From Asterella californica (Eukaryota; Streptophyta; Marchantiopsida; Marchantiales; Aytoniaceae): DNA of 64,000 nucleotides. This document shows positions 1 through 9,861 of this stretch, piece by piece. Position 1 is the stretch's first letter, and each line of letters begins with the position of its first letter. Under the pieces are notes generated by a model that searched no databases, was not told the DNA's origin, and saw only the letters and a list, made by a program, of their open reading frames with translations. The stretch covers positions 30,474,001-30,538,000 of the forward strand of contig JAYKYS010000004.1 of NCBI GenBank assembly GCA_036924285.1. The letters are read 5' to 3'. The position numbers and the translations under genes are program-made.

Positions 1-2547
1 GTAATGAATGGCTAAAAGATAAGTAGGATGCAATCCATCACGATGACGTACGTTGGAATACATCTGGCAGGGTATACAAGATGAAACAAACTGTACTACA
101 TCCTTATACATACCCTTCCACCAATACTTTTCCTTCATCTTGGCAAATGTAGCCCAAACTCCTCTATGACCAGCCCATAAACTCTCATGGAACTCCTTGA
201 TCAGCTTCTGCTGCAATTCCAAGTCACATACCACCCGCTGCGGTATACCTCCTTGTAGCTTAGGGCGCTTCCATAGATGTCCTCCATGTAAAAAGTACCC
301 ATAAGCTGTTCTACGGATCCTCCTGAAATCTGCATCAGACCAGCCTTCTTGCCTTTCCAGTGAACTCAAATAGCGCCCAAGATCCAACCACTCGCCATCA
401 TACATAGTTTCCTCAAAAAACTCCAACGAGACTGCAAAACAGCTTCTATCTCTTCTAGCAAGAGCACTAGAATAGAACTCTGTTCCCACATCCTCCTGAT
501 CATCTATCATTTCTTTCTCATCGTAATACCTAGCCCTTGATAACATATCTGCCACAGGATTATCCTTCCCTGCAATATGTCTAAACTCTGGGTTTAAGGA
601 CTTGATATATGCTATCCACCTCAACATAGCAATATCTGGAGTTGTACAGCTAGTGATCATTCCCAAGAGAGGTAAACAATCTGTCTCCACAACCACAGGT
701 GCTCCTATCAAGTATTCCTTGTCACTCTTCATCGCAGTAACTACTCCCCATAGCTCTCTCTTGACCTGAGGGTAGTCTCTCTGCCGTGAACTTAATACCT
801 TAGCACCAAACCGCACCACATATCTATTTCCATCCTCATCGTCTTGTCCTACAGCCCATCCAATGCCAATAGGACTAGTATCAACAGTAAGGATAACAGA
901 TCTGCCCAACTCATATGTTACCTTCCGTAGAGTTGGCGGTGAAGCCAAAAGATCCTTCAACTTCCTCATAGACTCGCTTTGCTCCTCTTGCCACTGAAAT
1001 CTTTGCCCCTTCCTCAGCAGCTTATACAACGGATCTGCTACATGTGCAAAGTGTGGAATCCATATATGATAAAACACACATGCACCTAGAAACCTTCTCA
1101 CCTCAGTAACTGATTCACATGTCTCCTTCATCCTTCGAATGGCATCAACCTTGTTTGGACAAGGTTTCCGACCATAAGACCCACATAGGTGTCCCACTAT
1201 TAACACCTCTTGTACTCCAAACACAGACTTGGCTCCTGATAAAGTCAAATGAACCTCTTCCAGTCGACTCAGTATCTTATCACAATCAGCTATGTGATCT
1301 GCTACAAACTTACGGCACCCCCTCTGATCCATTACCTCATTCTTCTCCTCCTCAGCACATCCTTTGATCGGCACATCATCAAGGAATGGCATAGTTTTTT
1401 CAGGAATGAAGTCCCTCAAAACTTTGTTCATGCCATTCATCATATGTGCTACAGAATTGGTAGCACCTTGCGGCAAGGTGCACATCCTTAGTAACCCCAA
1501 AGGTGTCCTCATTGTAGTCAAGTCTCTACTCTCAGAGGATAATTGAAACTGGTCATAACCTGAATATAAGTCTCCCATGGAATAGATAGCACGACCAGCA
1601 AAAGCCTCTGCAAACTCGTCTACAATAGGTCCTATACTCATATTCCTGATAGTCACCTTGTTAACTGGCTGCATATCTTGGATAAATCTCAAAGCTCCAC
1701 TCTTCTTCGGAACAGTAAACCATCTGCTAGAATAGGGAGCTATAGATGGTTCCAAGATACCCATCCTAATCCTCTCATTGAGCAAGTCTATTAGCTTTGG
1801 CAGATGAGCTCTAGGCACAGGGATAGGACGTAGATTCCAAGGCACATGCGGTATAGTAAAGATTACCATAGGTGCTACTACACTTGGATCTACACATCCT
1901 ACTTCATGTGACTCAAACGCGAACGCCTTACCATGCTTAGATAGCATCTCCCTGAAGCTCTTCTTCTCTTGCTCGGTAAGAAATCCATCACCTCCAATCT
2001 TCAGCTCCTTCAGTGTTGTTTCTGTGAACTGGTGCCCAATTCTTCTCGGTCCTCTGAGCGTCGGTTCTCGTGCAGCTTGCTCCATCTTCTGATTGTAATC
2101 GAGTGGTAAAGGCAAAGCCACTGGTTTGACTTTCTTTGCCACTGACTTGTACTTGGTCTCCACATACACCTCTTGCCGATCTATAAACTTATCAATTACA
2201 TCATAAAGCTCCTTGGAGCTCACTCTCACCACTCTATCTACACCATCTATAGAACTTTCTACTATAGATTTCAACTCCCCTATAACATCTACCAAATACT
2301 GCTCTTCAAACACTCCAGATATGTATTCGTCTCCTGCTAACTCTCCACTGTCCCACAAAGACTGTTGTACACACTTCACATGTTGCCTCTCAAACCTCTT
2401 CAGATTCTCAACCTTCCTATAACACACTGATCCGCATGATGTCAATCCTAAGAAGCCAGTGGATAAAGCCTCATGCTCTACTGGATCAGGCGAGAATCCT
2501 AGCTCTACTGTACCGTTGAAGTCTCGCTCTTCAATGGTACTCTGCCA
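1..2547 (-). CDS. pol: Pol polyprotein of element A (RT, RNase H, start of integrase), partial
   Basis: Reading frame open from the frameshift site to the left edge, about 849 codons. It has no frameshift: the codons at 60-58 and at 2547 are in register. Order seen: linker; reverse transcriptase with GALRFIQD, TLPQGATNS and active site FLDD (about 1369-1388), where most Ty3 elements have YIDD or YVDD; RNase H with LTVDTSP and VETDCLPLLG; then the integrase zinc-binding HHCC module (EFHESLWAGHRG, then CIPCQ near 95). The DDE core lies outside the window. The product would copy and integrate the element. It overlaps the end of gag by about 40 bases in the -1 frame and has no start codon of its own, so it is probably made as a Gag-Pol fusion. 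It is colinear with the element B pol but lacks B's stop codon. Confidence 0.88.
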
Positions 2548-4877
2548 AAACCCCTAGACTCTCTAAACTCCTGAGTAATCTTAGGTAGTGGACGGTCTCT
2601 CAAGCTATCACGATTCCTCTCATGTTCTGCAGCAACGGTCAAAAACTGAACAGCTCTTTTGCCGTCTCTACTACGTATCCTAGCATAAGCTGAACCATCA
2701 TCCATAACTCGTGTCTCCATTCTAACAGCAGTAATGTAAGGCTGCCCTAGAATGATAGGATAGGTTGACATGTCTTGTACAAAGAAATTCTGAACATCAC
2801 TGATGTCACCCACAGTTACCTTGATGTTGGGGCAAGCACCATAGAGTTCTCCCCGCTGGTTGTTGGCAGCACGGATAAGCCATCCATGGTCAGTGTCTAT
2901 GGGCCACCTCCCACGCTTGTACAGCTCCTTAGACATCAGATTAATCTCTGAGCCGTGATCAATCAATGCCACCACAGGTTCCTCCAGATCTCCCAGCTTC
3001 ACTAAGGTCTCTGTGGTTGCTCTCGCCCAATGGTTGTGAGAATAATGGCTCTTCTGCGATGCTTCCACCTCATCTTCAAACCTCACGTGCTGATCTGATC
3101 TTCCCTCTGATACTTGAGAGCAGTAACCAGCAATCTCATCCTCCTCATCCTCCGACAGTTTGGTCCCTAGAGCGTTAAGCGTAGCTGCTTCACCCAAAAT
3201 CTGACGTTTCCTCTTGATGATATCTATGATAACCTCATGGAACTCACGCTTTGCAATCCCAAGAATCTCACCCAAGGTAAACTCAACCTTCCCATTCAAG
3301 ATACGGTTCTCTAACACCTGCTTCAAGTCTGTAGCAATCTCAATGTCAGACTGAAGTTTGTATGCAGGCATCTTACCCTTCTCCTTGCTTCTCTCCTTCT
3401 CCTTTGGTGTTGTAGATGGTAGATCCTCCATAGTCTCCTCCCGAGTAGGTGTTGTCTCCTGCCTTGCCTCTGGTCTAGCCCTTTCACTCCTTGTAGCAGG
3501 TCGTTTGGCGGTAGAAGCCTCACCTGCATCCTCCCTCCTGCGTTTTTCTTCTAGTAGAGCTTCATGCTGACTTCTTGCAACATAAGCATGCACTGACATA
3601 GTATCCACAGGGTCATTCCATCCTGTAGTTTCTCTAATTGAGTTGCCAACCCTTCGTAGCACATCCTTGTCTAGCTCTGTTCTAGCTACGGACCGCACTA
3701 CATCTGACCACAACCCAGTAGTCCCTTTCTCTCTCTCCATTTCCACTTTCACTCCACACGTAGCAGCATTCACAAGAGAAACAGCATGTGATGCTGATAT
3801 ATCATTCACAAGTCTCTTCATACCACCCTTGCCAAAGTTGGTTCCCAGCATCATCCCAGTCTCTCTCAAATGGATCTTACCATCTTTGAAGAAGATAAGA
3901 TCCTTCCTCAATGCATCTGAAAACTCCCCACAATCTCTTCTTACATGGTCTAGGCTATCACACCATATACAACGATGAACAAAGCCTTCTCTCATCTGAG
4001 GTCTCTGCATAGCAGGCTGTACATTCTGCTCCTTCTCTTCTAACCTAGTGAGCTTAAGCTTAAGCTCCTTCATACCCTTAATCAACTCATCAAGCGGTGA
4101 GTCTTCCTCTCTAGCAATTACCAAAGCGGGCTTAGTAGGCAACTGCTTGACAGGAATTATCAGAGGTGCTGCTTCACTTACCACCACCTTGTCCCTTCTT
4201 CTCTGTCTCTTGGTCAACAAAGAAACAGCCTCTTCGACCTCCTTCCAATCGGTCTTCAATCCTCTCTCCTCACTCTTGTCTTCCAGCAACAGCTCAAGCT
4301 TCTCCTGAATAGTCATGTCCGCTGCTTGTAGGAAAAGCTCGGTCTTCTCCACCTCTAGTGTAAGCTTTTCTGTCCTAGAAAGCTGAGCATACTGACGATC
4401 AAACTCCCTTAACAACTCATTTACAGACAAACCTTTGTTAGGTTTAACCACCCACTCCAAGAACGTTCTCTTGGTCACCCTCTCTGAATCTTCAGTGTAG
4501 TACTCCTCCTTCAAAGCTCGCATAAAGCTCTCCCAACTCTGTCCTTGCTGCTGCTTGAGCTCCTTCACACGCCCACGAATCTCAGGGACAACAGCAAGCT
4601 CAAAGTTCTCCACCATCTCCTTCTCAGGTACCTTGTTCACCTCCATCTCCCTAGCATAGTATCGCACATACTTGGAAATATCTGTCCCCTTGAACTGGTC
4701 CATCTGATGCACCACAGATTGCAACGCCTTGGTTGCTAATACCTCCTTCCTCTCTGTGCTCTGCTGCTGCTGCATAAACATGGAAAAAGCCTGGAACATC
4801 TTCATCGTAGCAGCATCAAACTGAATAGGTTGCTGAGCAGCAGCAGCACCCCCACTTGATGATCCTTGGTTGGCCAT
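2505..4877 (-). CDS. gag: Gag-protease polyprotein of element A
   Basis: 790 residues, intact, starting at ATG with MANQGSSSGG. Residues about 1-25 are low complexity (Ser/Gly/Ala/Gln). About 45-240 form a helical Gag core with EEYYTEDSERVTKRTFLEW, shared with element B. A CX2CX4HX4C zinc knuckle (CIWCDSLDHVRRDC) lies near residue 304. A charged, Glu/Lys-rich linker follows (about 430-510). A retroviral-type aspartic protease has DHGS (in ALIDHGSEIN) near residue 637, in place of DTG/DSG, and YPIILGQPYI near its C-terminus. Gag packages RNA and the protease matures the particle. The stop TAG at 2505-2507 lies just past the slippery site. His in the D-x-G triad is shared with B, so it is a family trait rather than damage. 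Confidence 0.9.
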   Translation of the reverse strand: MANQGSSSGGAAAAQQPIQFDAATMKMFQAFSMFMQQQQSTERKEVLATKALQSVVHQMDQFKGTDISKYVRYYAREMEVNKVPEKEMVENFELAVVPEIRGRVKELKQQQGQSWESFMRALKEEYYTEDSERVTKRTFLEWVVKPNKGLSVNELLREFDRQYAQLSRTEKLTLEVEKTELFLQAADMTIQEKLELLLEDKSEERGLKTDWKEVEEAVSLLTKRQRRRDKVVVSEAAPLIIPVKQLPTKPALVIAREEDSPLDELIKGMKELKLKLTRLEEKEQNVQPAMQRPQMREGFVHRCIWCDSLDHVRRDCGEFSDALRKDLIFFKDGKIHLRETGMMLGTNFGKGGMKRLVNDISASHAVSLVNAATCGVKVEMEREKGTTGLWSDVVRSVARTELDKDVLRRVGNSIRETTGWNDPVDTMSVHAYVARSQHEALLEEKRRREDAGEASTAKRPATRSERARPEARQETTPTREETMEDLPSTTPKEKERSKEKGKMPAYKLQSDIEIATDLKQVLENRILNGKVEFTLGEILGIAKREFHEVIIDIIKRKRQILGEAATLNALGTKLSEDEEDEIAGYCSQVSEGRSDQHVRFEDEVEASQKSHYSHNHWARATTETLVKLGDLEEPVVALIDHGSEINLMSKELYKRGRWPIDTDHGWLIRAANNQRGELYGACPNIKVTVGDISDVQNFFVQDMSTYPIILGQPYITAVRMETRVMDDGSAYARIRSRDGKRAVQFLTVAAEHERNRDSLRDRPLPKITQEFRESRGFGRVPLKSETSTVQ
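2547..2553 (-). promoter_or_regulatory. Probable -1 ribosomal frameshift site GGGTTTT, element A
   Basis: Minus-strand heptamer in the gag frame as AGG-GGT-TTT-GGC, matching the X XXY YYZ rule. A one-base slip back gives GGG-TTT-TGG-CAG, exactly the pol frame, and gag stops about 40 bases further on. The same heptamer sits at the same place in element B (47297-47303). A downstream pseudoknot was not tested. Confidence 0.72.
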
Positions 4878-4928
4878 GATATCTGATCCTGTAACACTCT
4901 CAAGAAAACTCCCACCCTAGGTGTTTCA

Positions 4929-6326
4929 CGTCGAGTTCACCAAAAAGAGAGTATGTCGGAGTGTGATCCGCTTACCTAGGAAAGCGCCGGGCTTCTGGCT
5001 GTGGTTGTTTACTCAAGAGGTTGGCTTTCAGGTCACAACAGGAGCTATAAACACTCACACAGGAGTGTAGGATCCTCTGATATGCTCAAAAAGCGAAATT
5101 TAGGTCTCACTGGTAGTAATAGGCTTAAGCGGTGAACTTTGACACTCAAAGAGAGGAAAACTATGAAGGTTTAGACCTCTAAACTTCCCCTACATGCAAA
5201 TGAGGTACTACTGAACTCACAGACGAAGTTTCAACCTGAGATCAAATTCTGACACGGAGATATGAACAGAAAAGTTCTGAATAAGAGAATTATGGCAATT
5301 TCTGGTACCTAGATAGCTATTCAGACATAGAACAGAGAATTGGCTCGATGAATTTCAAATCTTCTCACAGTATTTGAAGTCTACAGGATGCTTAACATCC
5401 CTGTGAAGTTGGGACTCCTGAATGTTTGTAGAACTCCAGATCTCCTTCTCTAAAGTCTCTGCTCTAGATTAAGAGCTTTTCAGACCCCCTCTGCTTCAGC
5501 GGCCGCCCTGAATTACTCAGTTACTCAAATGATTCGAAACTTTTTGGACAGTCGTAGCCCTCCTGACAGTGAACGCAACCACGAAGTTTTGAAGTGATTT
5601 CCTCAATTCTGCTGCAATTGGCACCGAACACCCCAAAATCAACAAAAGTGATGCAGTTTTGGCACAATCCGAACTTCAATTGGGCATAACTCCTTGTTTA
5701 TTGATCCAAATCGAGCAAAAATTTCACTGACAGTGCTTGGCACGACGAGCTCTCTCTTCCTGTGTTCTCAGATTTCGAAGATACCTCACCAATTGCTCGA
5801 ACTCTCCTCTAGAGCTCTGTTTCTAAACTTAGAGTTTTACAAAAGACAAAAATGGACCAATGGGAGTTCATAGCTCCACTTGACTGTCCTTTTGTGCCTT
5901 AAACTACCTGGTAACTTATCTACACTCATAGGCTACCACGTCAAGCCCCCTAGAGTGCCAGCGTAAAACTTAAACTACCTAAAATGACACATAGCCCTGA
6001 AAAATAACTTAAATTAGCTAGAAAGCGTGCATGGACGACAAGTAAGTACAACCCATGAGCTCAAACCACTATCAGCATGGAAACCCTAAGTTATGTACAT
6101 TGAACGTCATAGACTAGTAAGAAGTCACTTGCACAAGCGCACAAATGCTTGAACAAGATAACTAACATACTATCAGCCTACTAGGACTCAAAATAGTGCT
6201 AACACCGTATGCAAAGGTGTCAAACATATACATAAAAGACTAGAAGTAATATGAGCTAACTTCTAGAACTACCAAACCTAAGCGTCGGAGTAGAAGTCAA
6301 GCATGTAGCCGCCAAATGGTGCGACA
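4929..6326 (-). repeat. 5' LTR of element A
   Basis: About 1.4 kb. On the minus strand it starts TGTCGCACC at 6326 and ends near CTCGACG at 4929, compared with TGTCG...CGACA in element B. Scattered blocks match B's LTR, for example around 4981-5130. The first LTR base is next to CCGTGTA of the interrupted H sequence. The inner boundary is uncertain by a few bases because the terminal CA is not conserved. No protein gene is seen in it. Confidence 0.72.
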
Positions 6327-7114
6327 CCGTGTATACCCACTGTCCGAGAAGTCCCCACCAGAACCTCCCGAGAACTCCGTGATGAGAGAATCCCGCTAAC
6401 ACACTCCCCAACTGGAATGTCGCAATCCCCGTCACCACCGTAACCACCACTTGCCTAACCCCGCTCCTTCTGAGCTCACCTATCCCCTACTAGGACGGTC
6501 AAGGTAAGGGCAACCTGTACCTGCCATCACCACAGACAGCCTCTCACGGTCTATTGGTCGTCACTCCAACCGCACCGTGAGAGAGACAAAGATAGTCTGA
6601 CTGGTCCGCAACTCCAGTCTCACTATCGACAGCACACTGGAGTGAACTCACTCCGGAAATCAAGCGCCAACACAAGCAAACGCGGCGCACAAACAGGAAG
6701 TAGAATATGGAGGGATTCCAACCACAAGAAGTCCAAACGATAACCCTCCACACTCAAACATTCACATAAAGAGAAACCCAGCCCCACCCGGACTGACGTC
6801 TCCTCGTCGGTGACCACATGCACAATATATGGTCACCAACTGTCGTAACTGACACTAGAGGTCACTAACTAGATGTCCACACCTCTAGTAGCTCCAAAAA
6901 CATCCACGTGGTAGCTCTACTAGCTCACCCCAAGACAACTGCCACCAATTGTCTCTATACACGTCTCTACGGTATAGACAAGCACTACCACAACTATAGC
7001 TTATCCCTAATACTATGGGGTCGTCCTACCACTCGTCTAGGAACGTGCGAGAAGGCCTCCTACTACCTTAAACAAGTCCATAAGTACTTGCACGCATCCC
7101 TGTAGGACACCAAG

Positions 7115-7222
7115 AGCTATTGGTCTAGTGGTAAAGCCAAAGCTAAGACTACAGAGTTAGGAGTCCAGGTCCAAGAATAGTGTTGGGATGGGTGACCAGC
7201 TGGTTTTACCCTTCCCACACAA
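7115..7222 (+). other. 5S rRNA-like segment in the H LTR (left copy)
   Basis: The segment GTTGGGATGGGTGACCAGCTGG (about 7181-7203) matches the conserved 3' half of plant 5S rRNA (box C region, GGATGGGTGACC). It is preceded by a tRNA A-box-like TGGTCTAGTGG near 7120-7130. The match is on the strand opposite to the element's coding strand. This copy is more diverged than that at 16116-16169 (GAGTTAGGAGTCC against GAGTTAAGCGTCC). It is not a complete 5S gene. Confidence 0.55.
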
Positions 7223-7473
7223 CTGAAGCTTGGATACCTCTCTCACGCACGCCAGCAAGTTGGCTTGCGGCGGGCGCGGGCTCGGGCTCAGGCTCAGGCT
7301 CCGCTCCGCTCCGCCTCCACACTCTTGCATTCCGCTCTCACGCCTCCGCACTCACGCACCTCTGCTCCTCGAAGCGAAAACAGCTTACGGGTGCACACGG
7401 GTGACCAAAATCTTTTTGCACTTGCGGGTGTCACGGCAGCGAACTTCGACATGCCATAACTTCTTCAATCCTT

Positions 7474-7562
7474 TGTCGTGCGCATACACATCGCTGTCAA
7501 AGGAACACCACACATACACATAACACATGGACGATGTCATACACATACACAAGTGTACCACA
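7474..7562. repeat. Short repeat J, copy 1
   Basis: 89 bases from TGTCGTGCGC to GTGTACCACA, nearly the same as 7849-7954. The right H LTR has no J at the matching place (near 16918), so J is an insertion or an expanded block. It starts TG and ends CA. No clear target duplication. Confidence 0.6.
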
Positions 7563-7848
7563 ATGATAACAAGGTATGTACTCACTCCACCTGCCAACAG
7601 GCACTAGACAATCACTACAGTCGAGCCAAATCCACTCTGTGCTCGTAGAGAATCCAGATCTCACTCTCAAGACTACTCACCATAGCCAGGAGCTTGAAGG
7701 CTCAACTTGAAGAACTGAGGTCTCCAAGCCCCTACCTGCGAAGTATACCCCTTGTGAGCACTCTCACCAACTTGCCCTAACGGTCTTACCGAGGTCCGTC
7801 ACTTCGCACTCGGTCAACCTAGCCGAGTTACCAAACTGACGTGACAGC

Positions 7849-7954
7849 TGTCGTGCGCATACACATCGCTACACAACATACATCGCTGTCAAAGGAACAC
7901 CACACATACACATAACACATGGACGATGTCATACACATACACAAGTGTACCACA
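7849..7954. repeat. Short repeat J, copy 2
   Basis: 106 bases, the same unit as 7474-7562 plus an internal duplication of about 17 bases around ACATCGCT. It lies at the very edge of the 3' LTR. The right LTR has TGTGG joined directly to TGTCACGTCAG there (17868). Confidence 0.6.
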
Positions 7955-7968
7955 ATCGCCCCCCTAAC
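7955..7968 (-). other. Polypurine tract of element H
   Basis: Minus-strand AGTTAGGGGGGCGAT directly before LTR start TGTGG. Purine-rich tracts here prime plus-strand DNA synthesis in LTR elements. Confidence 0.6.
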
Positions 7969-8127
7969 TGGCAGTTAGGTCCCTCTAACTCCAGATAGCT
8001 CCATATCTCAACTACGTGATATACACCTTCATGGGTGCAAGGATCAGGAGGCCGGGTGCTACATTGCCCCATCGTTAGTCGCATGTCTGCAATCCATACC
8101 ACGCAAAGATCTAATCGGCTATCCCTG

Positions 8128-9357
8128 CTATATACATCGAGGACAAACCCACCGTCCAATAGGAATGACAGTGAGAGGTGGAGTCAAACGTGACATGTGT
8201 CAACCTCTCGAACAACCATCACACACCAACATACGAGCTGCTCCACCAGCAGACCCACACAACATACACCTCAAGCCTGCTCGTACAACTGCTAAGCTTG
8301 GGTCAACGGTACCATCGATGTTGGGAAGATGACATGGCGCGCAATTACGCACATGGTCCTTCCAAACAACACCATCACGGCCCTCTAACATGAGTACTCC
8401 AGAAGGTAACACCTCACGCACTCGTAAAATAGTGCGTCCTGCGGTCACATCCAACGTCGTCGGTGCAGTCAGCTGCAGATAGATATAATCGCCAGGATGA
8501 AACCTGCGAATCGATGGTCGATAACCTCCTCCTCGGATAGTTGCATATCGCAACGTGCCTCTATGCTGAGCAATCGCTAGATTCTCAAAAGCCATGGGCA
8601 TAACTCTCCGAAATGTCTCTGCTCGTTGAGAACATGCTCTCACCCACATATCCGGGTCATCAAGGTTCAGCACCTCAGCAGAATCACGACGAATGGCCGA
8701 AGGTAGATCTGGATATCGACCGTATAATAGAAAATACGGTGAGAAGGAAGCCAAAGACGCTTGTCGGCTAAAACGGTAGCCCATAGCCAACCATGGTAAC
8801 TGCACATCCCAGTCTCCCAAGTGGCCCTTCTGCAAGCCATACTTACGCAATCCTCTCTTCACCGTCTGAACTACCCTCTCCGCCAAACCATCCGCCTCAG
8901 GATGATCTCGAGACGTAGTTCGATGATCAATCAACGCCTGATCACACAAGGCCTGAAACTCACCAAGGAACTTTGTACCTTGGTCTGTCAGCACTTCAGC
9001 TGGTGCTCCAAAACGACTCAGCACTCGATCTAAGAACGCATACGCCGTCCCTTCACTCGCCTTGTCTGATAATGCCACCAACTCAATCCACTTGGAGAAG
9101 TGCTCCACCATCACCAATACATACCGATGATGACGTACCGTCAACGGTAAGGGTCCCGCAAAATCCAAACTCCAACGGTTATCCAACCCCATAATCGGTA
9201 AGGGGTGTAACTGTGGAGTAGGAGCATTAAACGATGCTCGTACTCGATCACAAACCACACATCGTGCAACAAATTTTTGCACATCGACGTGCATACCACG
9301 CCACCAATACTGTCCTTGGAGTAAGCTATGCGTGCGCTTCACTCCAAAATGTCCCAA
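8128..9357 (-). pseudogene. Integrase core plus C-terminal PHD finger of element H
   Basis: The open part (8200-9357) holds the integrase zinc module (GHFGVKRTHS, then CVVCDRV) and the catalytic core, with D in SLDFAGPL, D in LTDQGTKF and E in DGLAERVVQ. A C-terminal domain ending around DHVRNCAPCHLPN follows. Next comes CMLCG, then LVCDGC, a TGA at 8200-8202, and in the same frame H-x2-R and finally WVCPRC before a stop at 8128-8130. With the stop read as Trp and the Arg as Cys this spacing is a C4HC3 PHD finger, a module that often binds histone H3 tails. Ty3 chromoviruses usually have a chromodomain here. The integrase core is intact; the PHD is broken by W-to-stop and C-to-R. Confidence 0.8.
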
Positions 9358-9390
9358 CTCCTCATGAGCATGTCGTACTAACTGTGCTCT

Positions 9391-9787
9391 CTAGGATGGG
9401 TGTGGCACTATCCGTACTCTCCCATCATCCCACACTCGAAGTACATGTCGTCCTTCTCGTCGAAATCTCTTCGCTCGTTGAAGGACACGATCTCGCTCCT
9501 TGGCACTTACTGTGCCTACCACCACACCAGTATGTAGATACTCCATCACGGTCACATCGTCATGGATATCTCGCTGGTTTGGAACACCATCTCCACCCTC
9601 AGGATCTGGAGACTCGTCATCTACTCTCTCACTTGAGAAAGATACGACTTGGCCCTCCATACTAGAGTTCATGACCAACACACAAAGAAAGGCAGATGCA
9701 TGCCACCCTGGCACTATCTCCTCATCAACCTCGTCATGCCATCGAGCCCCAGTCTGATCCTGCTGACTCGTGCATGGGTTACGACTC
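9391..9787 (-). pseudogene. RNase H-integrase linker of element H
   Basis: Same frame as the integrase downstream and RT upstream. It holds the end of the RNase H connection and the N-terminal integrase linker with YLHTGVV and FRREGRHVLRVWDDG. It is bounded by TAG at 9787-9789 (just after DADG, where related elements have LSR) and TAG at 9391-9393, probably from CAG. No independent start; it is one piece of the broken polyprotein. Confidence 0.65.
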
Positions 9788-9861
9788 TACCCATCAGCAT
9801 CTAGGTTTGCAACTCCCGGTCTATGTACTACCTGGAAGTCATACTCTTGTAAGATCAGAGC

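Larger units (their letters stand above)
1..6326 (-). mobile_element. Ty3/gypsy LTR retrotransposon A, 3' end outside the window
   Basis: Order on the minus strand is 5' LTR (about 6326-4929), gag-protease (4877-2505), then pol (2547 to the left edge). The layout, slippery site and protein motifs match complete element B at 42270-51228, so both belong to one family. Gag and the visible pol have no disabling mutation, which suggests a fairly recent copy. It lies in element H: just right of its LTR (from 6327) comes CCGTGTATACCC, also found in the uninterrupted H copy near 15294. The 3' LTR and the left target duplication are not in the window. Confidence 0.9.
6327..7954 (-). repeat. 3' LTR region of element H (truncated by A)
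   Basis: 6327-7375 is a diverged direct copy of 15294-16320, and 7565-7845 a copy of 16920-17200. On the minus strand the LTR starts TGTGG at 7954, next to a G-rich polypurine tract. It contains a 5S rRNA-like block (7153-7203) and two copies of a short repeat J (7474-7562, 7849-7954) that the right LTR lacks. Confidence 0.7.
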
